Part shown: one piece after another, positions 1-9,403 of the stretch
Layout: every line of letters starts with the position of its first letter
Numbering within the stretch: position 1 is the first letter of the stretch
NCBI RefSeq assembly: GCF_014644535.1
Contig: NZ_BMKW01000017.1
Coordinates: 1 to 56,812 of the forward strand
Direction: 5' to 3'
Source of the DNA: Neoroseomonas lacus
GTDB taxonomy: Bacteria > Pseudomonadota > Alphaproteobacteria > Acetobacterales > Acetobacteraceae
Length of the DNA stretch: 56,812 nucleotides
Made by a program: the position numbers and the translations under genes
The notes under the pieces: generated by a model
The model's input: only the letters and a program-made list of their open reading frames with translations
What the model was told of the DNA's origin: nothing
Database searches by the model: none

Positions 1-313
1 GCATCTGCCGCCGGTCTCGCCGGAACTCAACCCCGTCGTGAACGTCTGGGAATTCCTGCGAGCCAACCGCCTGCCGTTCCAGAACTACGAGACCCAGGAC
101 GAAATCATCCAACGCTGCTGCGACGCTTGGAACTGGCTCACATGTCAGCCCCAACGCATCTCAAGCATCGGTTCACGGCAAACCCACACCACCAAATGCC
201 GGGACCAAACATCTAATCGAGGCGTTGTTGTACCAGCATCGTCACGCGTTCGGATGAGTCCATCTGACCGCGATCCGGTCCAGAACCGATCCCGATCAGG
301 TGGCGTCGCCTGA
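1..313 (+). pseudogene. IS630-family transposase, C-terminal remnant
   Basis: The reading frame is open from base 2 and begins HLPPVSPELNPVVNVWEFLR, the C-terminal end of the DDE domain of IS630-type transposases, followed by the usual ETQDEIIQRCCDAWN and RISSIGSR segment. Family members normally read NPxEN here, and that glutamate is the third catalytic acid; this copy has valine (codon at 38-40), so it is probably inactive. After about base 180 the translation no longer looks like transposase and runs on to a stop at 311-313. The 5' part lies outside the window, so whether the gene is complete upstream cannot be judged. Confidence 0.75.
246..275 (+). repeat. 30-base direct repeat, copy 1
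   Basis: Matches 682-711 at 25 of 30 positions, starting GCGTTCGGA and ending CGCGATC. It may be a remnant of an insertion-sequence end; that is inference. Confidence 0.45.
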
Positions 314-715
314 TCGGGAGGCGATGCTTGCGGAGCCATGGGCGTCGAGCAGTTCCCGTGAACCAGGGCAAGCGGCGGCTGCTTTACGGGTGCCTGTCGA
401 CCACCGATCGTATTAGGGGCGCCCTGCGGGCTTCCTGGCGGGTCATTCGACCGATGCCTCGCCTCGACGCGCCGCCTCGGCATTCACCGGCCCGATCGCG
501 CGGAAGATCCCCGGCGCCGACTAGGCTCGAGGCTCGGGCGATGTTGCCCAACGTCGCCATGCGGCGCCGGCGGTGGCGTACCGGGCGCGGCGGCGCCCGA
601 CGAGGCTGCCGCCCGGGAGCATGCCGCGTTCAGCTGCGTTCACGCCGCCTGCTCCAGGCACCGCTTGACGAGGATCTTCATGCGTTCGGACGGCTCCATC
701 CGAACGCGATCTGCC
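314..715. other. Gene-free stretch beside the transposase remnant
   Basis: No convincing coding sequence is seen. Open frames on both strands here are rich in Arg, Pro and Ala and match no family I know. The stretch ends at the scoB stop codon. It holds the second copy of a 30-base motif (682-711) whose first copy (246-275) lies in the tail of the transposase frame, so the region may be decayed insertion-sequence DNA. Confidence 0.5.
682..711 (+). repeat. 30-base direct repeat, copy 2, with internal hairpin
   Basis: Matches 246-275 at 25 of 30 positions. This copy contains a perfect 7-base inverted repeat, GTTCGGA and TCCGAAC, separated by 8 bases. It lies immediately downstream of the scoB stop codon, so it could also act at the 3' end of that transcript. 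Confidence 0.45.
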
Positions 716-1369
<654 letters not shown>

Positions 1370-1382
1370 GGTCGGCGCTTCC

Positions 1383-2126
1383 TCAGGCCAGGGATTCGGT
1401 GCCGGCCGCGGCTGCGGCGGGGCGCTTGCGCAGGGTGCGCTGTTCGATGCGCTTCTCGTAGCCGGCCGGGCAGACGATCATACGCTTGGTGAAGATGCCG
1501 GCCGTGTGGACGTGGTCGGGGTCGATCTGCCCGGGCTGCACCAGGTGTTCGACCTGCACGATGGTCATCCTGGCGGCTGTCGCCATCATCGGATTGAAGT
1601 TCCGCGCCGTCTTCCGATAGACGAGGTTGCCCTCGGTATCGCCCATATAGGCGTGGATGATGGCGAGGTCGGCGAAGATGCCGCGCTCCATGACGTAGGT
1701 CTCGCCATCGAATTCCCGTGTCTCCTTGCCCTTGGCGACCTCGGTGCCGACGCCGGTCTTGGTGAAGAAGGCGGGGATGCCCGCGCCGCCGGCGCGGATA
1801 CGTTCCGCCAACGTGCCTTGCGGGTTGAATTCGATCTCAAGCTCGCCGGCGAGGAACTGGCGGGCGAATTCGGCGTTCTCGCCGACATAGGAGCTGATCA
1901 TCTTGCGGATCTGGCGCGTCTTGAGCAGCAGGCCGAGCCCCGCATCGTCGATGCCGGCATTGTTCGAGACGACGGTCAGGTCCTTCACCCCCGAGTCGCG
2001 GATCGCCTCGATCAGCAGCGCGGGGATGCCGCACAGGCCGAAACCGCCGGAATGGATCACCATGCCGTCGCGCAATACGCCGGCCAATGCCGCCGCCGCG
2101 TCTGGATAGACCTTGCCCATGGACAT
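1383..2126 (-). CDS. scoA: 3-oxoacid CoA-transferase subunit A
   Basis: Alpha subunit of the same enzyme, 247 residues from MSMGKVYPDA. The GGFGLCGIP motif near residue 28 and the NNAGIDDAGLG segment are characteristic of the family. The open frame extends much further upstream but runs antisense through the tRNA gene, so the start was set at the ATG at 2126, behind a purine-rich GGAGCGGGGAA; an ATG two codons later is an alternative. It is the first gene of the scoAB operon and is divergent from tRNA-Ala, with the promoters of both units in the 117-base gap. Confidence 0.93.
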   Translation of the reverse strand: MSMGKVYPDAAAALAGVLRDGMVIHSGGFGLCGIPALLIEAIRDSGVKDLTVVSNNAGIDDAGLGLLLKTRQIRKMISSYVGENAEFARQFLAGELEIEFNPQGTLAERIRAGGAGIPAFFTKTGVGTEVAKGKETREFDGETYVMERGIFADLAIIHAYMGDTEGNLVYRKTARNFNPMMATAARMTIVQVEHLVQPGQIDPDHVHTAGIFTKRMIVCPAGYEKRIEQRTLRKRPAAAAAGTESLA

Positions 2127-2198
2127 TTCCCCGCTCCGAACTTCCGAGGCCTTCTCCCTACCGTTCCACGCGCCGCGCCGAAAGAGGGAGTTGCCCCC

Positions 2199-2226
2199 TT
2201 GCGGGGTCCGTAAGTGAAGGTTATAC
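2199..2226 (+). promoter_or_regulatory. Probable promoter of tRNA-Ala
   Basis: A -35-like TTGCGG (2199-2204) and a -10-like TTATAC (2221-2226) are 16 bases apart. Transcription would start about 10 bases before the mature tRNA. This is by pattern only. Confidence 0.5.
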
Positions 2227-2243
2227 GGCGCCCCTCTTCCCGG

Positions 2244-2319
<76 letters not shown>

Positions 2320-2328
2320 CCCACCGCA

Positions 2329-2364
2329 GGGCGCCGTGCCGCAAGGCCGGCGCCCTTCGTGTTT
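2329..2364 (+). terminator. Rho-independent terminator after tRNA-Ala
   Basis: Arms GGGCGCCG (2329-2336) and CGGCGCCC (2348-2355) form an 8-base stem that can extend inward around a GCAA loop, followed by a T-rich TTCGTGTTT. It begins 10 bases after the tRNA and ends at the stop codon of the convergent small gene. Confidence 0.7.
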
Positions 2365-2735
2365 CAGCCGACGCCCACGACGCGATAGGTGAAGGCTGTC
2401 CCGCCCGGCTCGGTCACCGTCACGTATTCGCCCGGCCGCATCGGGTCCGGCCCCACGTCGAAGCCAGTCTCAGGCGCGTCCGGCCCTTCGGCCGCCGCGT
2501 CGAAGAAGCGGATCGACCAGCCGTGATCCGGTTCGAACTGCACATCGCCCTCGACCGGCGCGGCACCGGGCACGATCCTCCGCGCCCGCCACGGCGCCGG
2601 GTCCTCTGCCCAGGCCTGCCCGTCCGGCCGCCCGGCGGCATCCAGGACCAGCGTGATCTCATAGCGGTGGTCGGGGCTGCCCTCTGGGAACCCGGGGCCT
2701 GCAGCCAACGCCAGCAGCACCGTGACCATCGACAT
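2364..2735 (-). CDS. Hypothetical protein downstream of kup
   Basis: An unrecognised 123-residue protein. The chosen start (MSMVTVLLALAAGPG) gives a short hydrophobic N-terminus that may be a weak signal sequence. The rest is acidic and beta-rich in appearance (YEITLVLDAAG, GWSIRFFDAAAEG, GEYVTVTEPGGTAFTYRVV), suggesting a small extracytoplasmic or periplasmic protein. It starts 2 bases after the kup stop codon, so it is likely co-transcribed with kup. The frame continues upstream inside kup, but the closely coupled ATG is the more natural start. Confidence 0.6.
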   Translation of the reverse strand: MSMVTVLLALAAGPGFPEGSPDHRYEITLVLDAAGRPDGQAWAEDPAPWRARRIVPGAAPVEGDVQFEPDHGWSIRFFDAAAEGPDAPETGFDVGPDPMRPGEYVTVTEPGGTAFTYRVVGVG

Positions 2736-2737
2736 GA

Positions 2738-4627
2738 TCAGATCGCCACACGCACGCCGAGCTCGACCACGCGGTCGGACGGGATGCGGAAGAATTCCGT
2801 CGCCGGCACGGCGTTGCGCGACATGATGGTGAACAACCACTGCCGCCAGCGCGACATCTTCGGTACCGCGGCGGCGACCACCGTCTCGCGCCCGAGGAAA
2901 TAGGAGGTCTGCATCGGCTCGAAGGGAATGCCGACCTCCTTCAGCGCCTCGAGCTCCTTCGGGATGTTGGGGCTTTCCTGGAAGCCGTAGCGCAGGAAGA
3001 CACGATGGATGTTAGGGGAGAGTTCTTCCACCTCGCGCCGCCGCTCGGCCGGCACGGCTGGGATGCCCTCATTCGTCACGGTGACGAAAATGACGCGCTC
3101 ATGCAGTACCTTGTTGTGCTTGAGGTTGTGCAGCAGCGCGCCGGGCAGGAAATCGGCCTGGCTGGTCATGAACACGGCCGTGCCGGGCACCCGGATGGTG
3201 CGCGACTGCGGCAGCCGCGCGATGAAGGACTTCAACGGCAGCCCATCCTGGCGGAAGCGGGCGAACAGCAATTCCCGCCCGCGATGCCAGGTGGTCATCA
3301 TGGCGAACAGCCCGGCGCCCAGCACCAGCGGCACATACCCACCCTGCGGGATCTTCAACACATTCGAGGCGAAGAACAGCAGGTCGAGCAGCAACAGCGG
3401 CCCGAAGACGCCGACGACCAGCGGCCACGCCCAGCCGAATTGCCGCCGGAACACGATCATAGCCAGGCAGGAGGTGCAGACGAAGGTCCCGGTCACCGCG
3501 ATGCCATAGGCCGCCGCCAAATTGTCCGAGGTGTGGAAGGCCAGCACCAGGATCAGCACGCCGATCAGCAGCAGCGTGTTCACCTGGGGCATGTAGATCT
3601 GCCCCTCCTCGGTCTCGGAGGTGTGGCGCACCTCGAGCCGCGGGATGAAGCCGAGTTGCACGCACTGCCGCGCGATGGTGTAGGCACCCGAGATCATCGC
3701 CTGGCTGGCGATGATGGTCGCCGCGGTGGCCAGGAAGACCATCGGCAGCCGCAACCATTCCGGCGCCAGCAGGAAGAACGGATTTTCCAGCGCGCCCGGG
3801 GTGCTCATGATGAGCGCGCCCTGGCCGAGGTAGTTCAGCATCAGCGCCGGCAGCACCAGCCACAGCCAAGCCCAGCGGATCGGCGCCCGGCCGAAATGGC
3901 CCATATCGGCGTACAGGGCCTCCGCGCCGGTCACCGCGAGCACCACGGAACCGAAGGCGACGAAGGCCAGGAGCCGATAGGCAAGGCAGAATTGCACGGC
4001 ATAGTGAGGTGATAACGCGGCAAGCACCGAAGGGTTGAGTGCGATCTCGATCAGCCCGAGCACGCCGAGCACCAGGAACCAGACCGCGCAGATCGGCCCG
4101 AATACCTTGCCGATGCTGCTGGTGCCGCGGAACTGCGCGAAAAACAGGCCGAGCAGGATGACAACCGCGATCGGGATCACCGCCTTGTCGAAGGCGTCGT
4201 CCACGACCTTCAGGCCCTCCACCGCCGACAGCACGGAGATCGCCGGGGTGATGATGCCGTCGCCGAAGAACAGGCAGGCGCCGACGATGCCGATCAGGGC
4301 GACGTACCATTTCGCCTGCGGCGATTCGACGTTGCGCTGCGCCAGCGCCATCAGCGCCAGGATGCCGCCTTCCCCGCGATTGTCGGCGCGCAGGATGAAG
4401 ACGACGTATTTCACCGTGACGGTGAGGATCAGCGACCAGATGATCAGGCTGAGAATGCCCAGGATCTCCCAGTGCTCCAGCCCGTCATCGGAGAAATGCA
4501 GCAGCGCGGCGCGCAGCGCATAGAGCGGTGAGGTGCCGATATCGCCATAGACGACCCCCAGAACGCCCAGCACGAGGGCCGGCGTCAGGGCGCGAGGCTT
4601 GTCGGTATCGGAAGGATGTGTGGTCAC
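2738..4627 (-). CDS. kup: Low-affinity potassium transporter Kup
   Basis: Inner-membrane potassium uptake protein of the KUP/HAK/KT family, 629 residues, the usual bacterial length; uptake is probably coupled to protons. The N-terminal GVVYGDIGTSPLYALRAAL segment is the family signature. About 12 hydrophobic segments fill residues 15-430, including FFGDGIITPAISVLSAVEG and the GTSSIGKVFGP loop. A cytoplasmic C-terminal domain of about 190 residues follows. It has a 2-base gap to the small gene downstream. Alphaproteobacteria often have several kup paralogues, so this may be one of a set. Confidence 0.96.
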   Translation of the reverse strand: MTTHPSDTDKPRALTPALVLGVLGVVYGDIGTSPLYALRAALLHFSDDGLEHWEILGILSLIIWSLILTVTVKYVVFILRADNRGEGGILALMALAQRNVESPQAKWYVALIGIVGACLFFGDGIITPAISVLSAVEGLKVVDDAFDKAVIPIAVVILLGLFFAQFRGTSSIGKVFGPICAVWFLVLGVLGLIEIALNPSVLAALSPHYAVQFCLAYRLLAFVAFGSVVLAVTGAEALYADMGHFGRAPIRWAWLWLVLPALMLNYLGQGALIMSTPGALENPFFLLAPEWLRLPMVFLATAATIIASQAMISGAYTIARQCVQLGFIPRLEVRHTSETEEGQIYMPQVNTLLLIGVLILVLAFHTSDNLAAAYGIAVTGTFVCTSCLAMIVFRRQFGWAWPLVVGVFGPLLLLDLLFFASNVLKIPQGGYVPLVLGAGLFAMMTTWHRGRELLFARFRQDGLPLKSFIARLPQSRTIRVPGTAVFMTSQADFLPGALLHNLKHNKVLHERVIFVTVTNEGIPAVPAERRREVEELSPNIHRVFLRYGFQESPNIPKELEALKEVGIPFEPMQTSYFLGRETVVAAAVPKMSRWRQWLFTIMSRNAVPATEFFRIPSDRVVELGVRVAI

Positions 4628-4767
4628 GGAGCCTCATTGCAGTGCGGCAAGGTGGCGAGTGATAGGCCCGCCGCCCCCCTGGCCGCAATCATGCCGCAAT
4701 GACCATCACGCATGGCCGGAACGACGGGGGCGGCGCCTGCATCCGTCGCCTCCCCCGCCCGCCGCTC

Positions 4768-5562
4768 TCAGTGCCCCCGCAGAATCTGGCTGAGGAAGAG
4801 CTGCAGACGTTCCGTTTTTGGATCGTTGAACACCTGTTCCGGCGTGCCGGATTCGACCACCTCGCCGCGATCCATGAACACCACGCGGTCGGCGACCTGG
4901 CGGGCGAAGCCCATCTCATGCGTCACACAGATCATGGTCATGCCCTCGGCCGCCAGCATGACCATGGTGTCGAGCACCTCCTTGATCATCTCGGGGTCGA
5001 GTGCGGAGGTCGGTTCGTCGAACAGCATGATCTTGGGCTTCATGCAAAGCGCGCGGGCGATCGCCACGCGCTGCTGCTGGCCACCCGAGAGCTGGCCGGG
5101 GTACTTCAACGCCTGCTCCGGGATCTTGACCCGGGTCAGGTATTCCATCGCCAGTTCCTCGGCATCCTTCTTCGGCATCTTGCGCACCCAGATCGGCGCC
5201 AGGGTGCAGTTCTCCAGCACGCTCAGATGCGGGAACAGGTTGAAGGACTGGAATACCATGCCGACCTCGCGGCGGATGGCGTCCAGCGCGCGTACATCGT
5301 CCGACAGCTCGATGCCATCGACCAGGATCTTGCCTTCCTGATGCGTCTCCAGCCGGTTGATGCAGCGGATCATGGTGGATTTGCCCGACCCCGATGGGCC
5401 GCAGACCACCACGCGTTCGCCAAGCGCCACCTGCAGGTCCACGTCGCGTAGCACATGCAGCGCGCCGAACCATTTGTTGACCTTGTCGAGCACGATCGCC
5501 GGCGGGGCGTCGGTGCGGACGGAGGAGGCGACGTGGGCTACCGTTTCCAGTGCAGCGCTCAT
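4768..5562 (-). CDS. aapP: General amino-acid ABC transporter, ATP-binding protein
   Basis: ATPase of an AapJQMP/BztABCD-type importer, 264 residues, acting at the inner face of the cytoplasmic membrane. Walker A is GPSGSGKST (residues 55-63), the signature is LSGGQQQRVAIARAL, Walker B is IMLFDEPTSALDP and the switch histidine is in CVTHEMGFA. An N-terminal extension of about 20 residues precedes the ABC domain. It is the last gene of aapJQMP, 138 bases after aapM, with a strong hairpin in that gap. Homologous systems import a broad range of L-amino acids; the substrate here is inferred from the family. Confidence 0.92.
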   Translation of the reverse strand: MSAALETVAHVASSVRTDAPPAIVLDKVNKWFGALHVLRDVDLQVALGERVVVCGPSGSGKSTMIRCINRLETHQEGKILVDGIELSDDVRALDAIRREVGMVFQSFNLFPHLSVLENCTLAPIWVRKMPKKDAEELAMEYLTRVKIPEQALKYPGQLSGGQQQRVAIARALCMKPKIMLFDEPTSALDPEMIKEVLDTMVMLAAEGMTMICVTHEMGFARQVADRVVFMDRGEVVESGTPEQVFNDPKTERLQLFLSQILRGH

Positions 5563-5636
5563 GGTATTCTCGTGTCCCAGACCCGTTGTTTCGTTTCAGG
5601 TGAAGGCCGGCACCCGCCCGCCCCGCCGCCCGGCTG

Positions 5637-5662
5637 CCATCCGGGGACGGGTCCCCGGATGG
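5637..5662 (-). promoter_or_regulatory. Hairpin between aapM and aapP
   Basis: Perfect 11-base inverted repeat: CCATCCGGGGA (5637-5647), loop of 4, then TCCCCGGATGG (5652-5662). GC-rich flanks can lengthen the stem. There is no T-run, so it is more likely an RNA-stabilising or pausing structure than a terminator. Confidence 0.55.
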
Positions 5663-5700
5663 GGGGGCGGGGGCGCGGGGCGGTGCCGGTCATCCGTCGC

Positions 5701-6864
5701 TCAGCGCCGGCGGTGGCGGTTGAGGTCCGCCTCGAGGCCCTGGCTGTATTTCGACATGGCGAAGCAGAACACCAGGTAGATCAGGCCGACGAAGATGTAG
5801 ACCTCGACGCCGAAGCCTTGCCAGGCGGGTTCGACGATCGCGGTCTTGCCCGCCGTCAGAAGGTCGAAGATGCCGATGATCAGCACCAGCGAGGTGTCCT
5901 TGAAAAAACCGATGAAGGTGTTGACCAACGGCGGGATCACCATGCGCAGCGCCTGCGGCAGGATGATGAAGCCGGTCTTCTGCCAATAGGACAGGCCCAT
6001 CGCGTCGGCCGCCTCGTACTGCCCCTTGGGCAGCGATTGGAGCCCCGCGCGCACCACTTCCGCCAGGTAGGCGCCGGCGAACAGGATGATGGCGATCTGC
6101 GCGCGCAGCAGCTTGTCGATGTTCATGCCCTCCGGCAGGAACAGCGGGAACATCACCGATGCCATGAACAGCAGCGAGATCAGCGGCACGCCGCGGATCA
6201 GCTCGACATAGACGACGCAAAGCACCTTGATCGCCGGCAGGTTCGACCGCCGGCCGAGCGCGACCAGGATCGACAGCGGGAAGGCGAAGGCCAGGCCGAA
6301 GGTCGACAGGATTAGGGTGATCGGCAAGCCGCCCCAACGTTCCTGCTGCACGAAGGGCAGGCCGAAGACGCCGCCCCACATCAGCATGCCGATCGCCGTC
6401 AGCGTCACCATCCAGATCGGGATCAGCGTCCAGTTCCAGAAGCGCCGCATCGCCGAGACGATGAACAGCCCGATGAACAGCAGGCAGACCACCGCGGGGC
6501 GCCAATGCTGTTCGTACGGATAGGTGCCGAACAGCATGAAGCGGTGCTTTTCGGTCACCACCGCCCAGCAGGCGCCGCTGCCATGCAGTTCGCGGCAGGC
6601 CTGGGTCTGCGCCACGCCATTGGCGTTCAGCGGCACCGACCAGATGGCGTTGATGAAGGCCCAGTCCACGAAGCCCATGACGGCGCGGATGATCAGGTAG
6701 CCGAGCACCAGCGTAACCGCGGTGGACAGCCAACCGGAGAACAGGTTCTCCCGCAGCCAGGCCACCGGTCCGATGGCGCTGATCGGGGCGGCGCGATGCT
6801 CGCTGCCGCTCGTAAGCGGGGTATTGACGGTGATGTCGCTCATGGCCGGGCCCTCACCGTTCAA
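5701..6864 (-). CDS. aapM: General amino-acid ABC transporter permease AapM
   Basis: One of two membrane subunits of the aap importer, 387 residues. The C-terminal third has the binding-protein-dependent permease fold with the EAA loop that contacts the ATPase (EVVRAGLQSLPKGQYEAADA). A large N-terminal part with extra membrane segments and a periplasmic insert separates AapM and AapQ from the shorter polar amino-acid permeases. Its start overlaps the end of aapQ by 11 bases, so translation is probably coupled. A nearer internal ATG is possible, but the start given leaves family length normal. Confidence 0.93.
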   Translation of the reverse strand: MNGEGPAMSDITVNTPLTSGSEHRAAPISAIGPVAWLRENLFSGWLSTAVTLVLGYLIIRAVMGFVDWAFINAIWSVPLNANGVAQTQACRELHGSGACWAVVTEKHRFMLFGTYPYEQHWRPAVVCLLFIGLFIVSAMRRFWNWTLIPIWMVTLTAIGMLMWGGVFGLPFVQQERWGGLPITLILSTFGLAFAFPLSILVALGRRSNLPAIKVLCVVYVELIRGVPLISLLFMASVMFPLFLPEGMNIDKLLRAQIAIILFAGAYLAEVVRAGLQSLPKGQYEAADAMGLSYWQKTGFIILPQALRMVIPPLVNTFIGFFKDTSLVLIIGIFDLLTAGKTAIVEPAWQGFGVEVYIFVGLIYLVFCFAMSKYSQGLEADLNRHRRR

Positions 6865-8056
6865 CCAGCGCGATGCGCGCGTTGTACCAATTCATGAACA
6901 GGCTGATCGACAGGCTGATGGTCAGGTACACTGCCATGATGATGGCGATGCCCTCGATCGCCTGGCCGGTCTGGTTCAGCGTGGTGTTGGCGATCGACAC
7001 GATGTCCTGGTAGCCGATCGCCACCGCCAGCGAGGAATTCTTCGTCAGGTTCAGGTAGTTCGAGGTCATCGGCGGGATGATCACGCGCAGCGCCTGCGGC
7101 AGCACGATCAGCCGCAGCACCGAGCCCGAGCGCAGGCCGAGCGCCTGCGCCGCTTCCCACTGCCCCAGGCCGACCGACTGGATGCCCGCGCGCACCACCT
7201 CGGCGATGAAGGCCGCAGTATAGGTCACAAGGCCGGTCAGCAACGCCGCGTATTCCGGGCTGATCGCCATGCCGCCCTGGAAGTTGAAGCCGCGCATCGC
7301 CGGCCAGTCGATTGTCCAGGGCGCACCCAGCGCCAGCCACACCGCGACCGGCAGCCCGAAGATCAGCGCGACCGCCGCCGGCCAGATGCGGCGCGGCTGC
7401 CCATCGGCCATCTGCAGCGCCCGCGCGTGGCGGCCATAGAGCCAAGCCAGCACGATACCCGCGACGACCGAGAGCACTGTGGCGGTATGGGCGCCCTCCC
7501 ACACCAGGGAGGGCATGCGCAGGCCGCGATTGGACAGGAACACACCCTCGACCGGGTGGAAGGACTGCCGCGGTCCGGGAAGCCCCTGCAGGATGGTGTA
7601 CCAGAACAGCAGTTGCAGCAGCAGCGGGATGTCGCGGATCACCTCGATGTAGAAACCGGCGATCTTGGACACCAGGAAGTTCTTCGACAGCCGCGCGATG
7701 CCGATGAAGGTTCCGATGATGGTGGCGAGAATGACGCCGATCACCGCGACCTTCAGCGTGTTCAGCACACCGACGGTGAGGGCGCGCAGATAGGTGTCGG
7801 TCGGCTCGTACGAGATCAGGTGCTCGGCGATCGGCAGCCCCGCCTCACGGTGCAGGAAGCCGAAGCCGGTCGCGATGCGGCGCACTTCAAGGTTGTGGAC
7901 GGTGTTCGACCACAACCAGTAGATGATGCCGAAGACGACGCCGACGACAAGAACCTGCCAGACAATGCCGCGGATGCGTTCATCCGCCCATGACAGGCGC
8001 AAGGGGCGTTTCGGCGGTTTGCGCCGGTATCGGGGGTCGACGATTGCGTCGGACAT
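6854..8056 (-). CDS. aapQ: General amino-acid ABC transporter permease AapQ
   Basis: Second membrane subunit of the aap importer, 400 residues. It has an N-terminal membrane anchor (GIVWQVLVVGVVFGIIYWLW), a long central region and the permease domain with the EAA loop EVVRAGIQSVGLGQWEAAQA. It is translated directly before aapM with an 11-base overlap and follows aapJ after a 95-base gap containing two hairpins. The N-terminal tail (YRRKPPKRPLRLSW) is strongly basic, as expected for a cytoplasmic end. Confidence 0.93.
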   Translation of the reverse strand: MSDAIVDPRYRRKPPKRPLRLSWADERIRGIVWQVLVVGVVFGIIYWLWSNTVHNLEVRRIATGFGFLHREAGLPIAEHLISYEPTDTYLRALTVGVLNTLKVAVIGVILATIIGTFIGIARLSKNFLVSKIAGFYIEVIRDIPLLLQLLFWYTILQGLPGPRQSFHPVEGVFLSNRGLRMPSLVWEGAHTATVLSVVAGIVLAWLYGRHARALQMADGQPRRIWPAAVALIFGLPVAVWLALGAPWTIDWPAMRGFNFQGGMAISPEYAALLTGLVTYTAAFIAEVVRAGIQSVGLGQWEAAQALGLRSGSVLRLIVLPQALRVIIPPMTSNYLNLTKNSSLAVAIGYQDIVSIANTTLNQTGQAIEGIAIIMAVYLTISLSISLFMNWYNARIALVER

Positions 8057-8085
8057 TCGTTTCTTGCCTCACCTGTCCTGATGGC

Positions 8086-8140
8086 CCGCCCGATGGGCGG
8101 GGAAGCAGCGCGGGGCGAGGGTGTGCCCCCCCGCCCCGCG
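8086..8140 (-). promoter_or_regulatory. Paired hairpins between aapJ and aapQ
   Basis: Two inverted repeats lie in tandem. One pairs CCCGCC with GGGCGG around a short loop near 8086-8102. The other pairs CGCGGGGCG (8109-8117) with CGCCCCGCG (8132-8140). They begin 11 bases after the aapJ stop codon. Such structures after the binding-protein gene commonly leave more stable or more abundant message for that gene; that role here is inference. Confidence 0.55.
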
Positions 8141-8151
8141 TATCGTTTCAC

Positions 8152-9198
8152 TCAACGGAAGGGCGGAGCGTATTGCTGGCCGCCGGGCGTCGTCCACAGC
8201 GCGTTCGGGCCACGCTGGATGCCGATCGGCGTCAGGTGGCGCGCGAAGATCTCGCCATAATTGCCGGTGCTGGCGATGATCCGGGCGAGCCAGGCCGGAT
8301 CGACGCCCAGCATCTTGCCGAGGTCACCGGTCTTGCCGAGCATGCGCTGCACTTCCGGCCGCGCGTCGTTCGCCGTCATCTGCTGCACATTCGCCGCGGT
8401 GATGCCGAATTCCTCGGCGGCCACGAGGCCGAAATGCGTCCAGCGCACCAGATCGGCGAAGGCCTGGTCGCCATGGCGGACCAGCGGGCCGAGCGGCTCC
8501 TTGCTAATCACGTCAGGCAGGATGGTGTAGGCGGCGGGATTGGCCTGCGCCGAGCGCACCGCAGCCAGACCGGATACGTCGGTGGTGAAGGCGTCGCAAC
8601 GGCCGGCGACGAAGGCGCCGACCACTTCCTCCAGTCGCTCGATCACGACCGGGGTGAAGGTGACACGTGCGGCGCGCGCCCATTCGGTCAGGTTCTGCTC
8701 GGTGGTCGTGCCGGGCTGCACGCAGATGCTGGCGCCGTCGAGTTCGCGCGCCGTGTTCACGCCCAGCGAGGCCTTCACCATGAAGCCCTGGCCGTCAAAG
8801 AAGCTGATCGCCGGGAAATCGAAGCCGAGCGAGGTATCGCGCGACAGCGTCCAGGTGGTGTTGCGCGCCAGCATGTCCACTTCGCCGGATTGCAGCGCGG
8901 TGAAGCGGTTCTGAGCGGTGGTCGGCACGAAACGGACCTTGGAGGGGTCGTTGAACAGCGCGATCGCCACGGCGCGGCAGTAATCCACGTCGAAGCCGCG
9001 CCATTCGCCCCGGCTGTCCGGCTGGGCGAAACCCGCCAGGCCTGAGTTCACGCCGCAGACCAGCGTGCCGCGGGCGCGAATTGCATCAAGGGTGGGCGAC
9101 CCGCCGGCCGGCTGCGCCCAGGCCGGCAGCGCCATCACCGAGGCGACGACCGCCGCGCCAAGCATGCGAAAAACGGAATGCCGCGAAACCTGTTTCAT
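8152..9198 (-). CDS. aapJ: General amino-acid ABC transporter, substrate-binding protein
   Basis: Periplasmic binding protein of the aap system, 348 residues. The N-terminus is a signal peptide (basic MKQVSRHSVFR, then a hydrophobic run) with a likely cut after AWA. The mature part has the type-2 binding fold seen in AapJ/BztA: RGTLVCGVNSGLAGFAQPD, the GFDVDYCRAVAIALF segment and the C-terminal YGEIFARHLTPIGI. First gene of the operon, with GGGAG about 9 bases before the ATG. The spaced layout (binding protein, hairpins, permeases, ATPase) fits differential expression. Confidence 0.94.
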   Translation of the reverse strand: MKQVSRHSVFRMLGAAVVASVMALPAWAQPAGGSPTLDAIRARGTLVCGVNSGLAGFAQPDSRGEWRGFDVDYCRAVAIALFNDPSKVRFVPTTAQNRFTALQSGEVDMLARNTTWTLSRDTSLGFDFPAISFFDGQGFMVKASLGVNTARELDGASICVQPGTTTEQNLTEWARAARVTFTPVVIERLEEVVGAFVAGRCDAFTTDVSGLAAVRSAQANPAAYTILPDVISKEPLGPLVRHGDQAFADLVRWTHFGLVAAEEFGITAANVQQMTANDARPEVQRMLGKTGDLGKMLGVDPAWLARIIASTGNYGEIFARHLTPIGIQRGPNALWTTPGGQQYAPPFR

Positions 9199-9403
9199 AC
9201 TCGATTCTCCCTATTCATCGCGGGCACCTCCGGCGGATTGCCCGGTATTATTGCCTAACCATGAGGCATGCTGCGCCACGCGACGGCACGGATCAACGCG
9301 CAAACCATCCGTGGCAAAACTTCCGCTCTCAGGATGCAAGGCCTAGCAAATGATGGGCCGGGCGGGCAAAGCATCAGCCATCCTTGTCGCCACAAGAGGC
9401 CGC

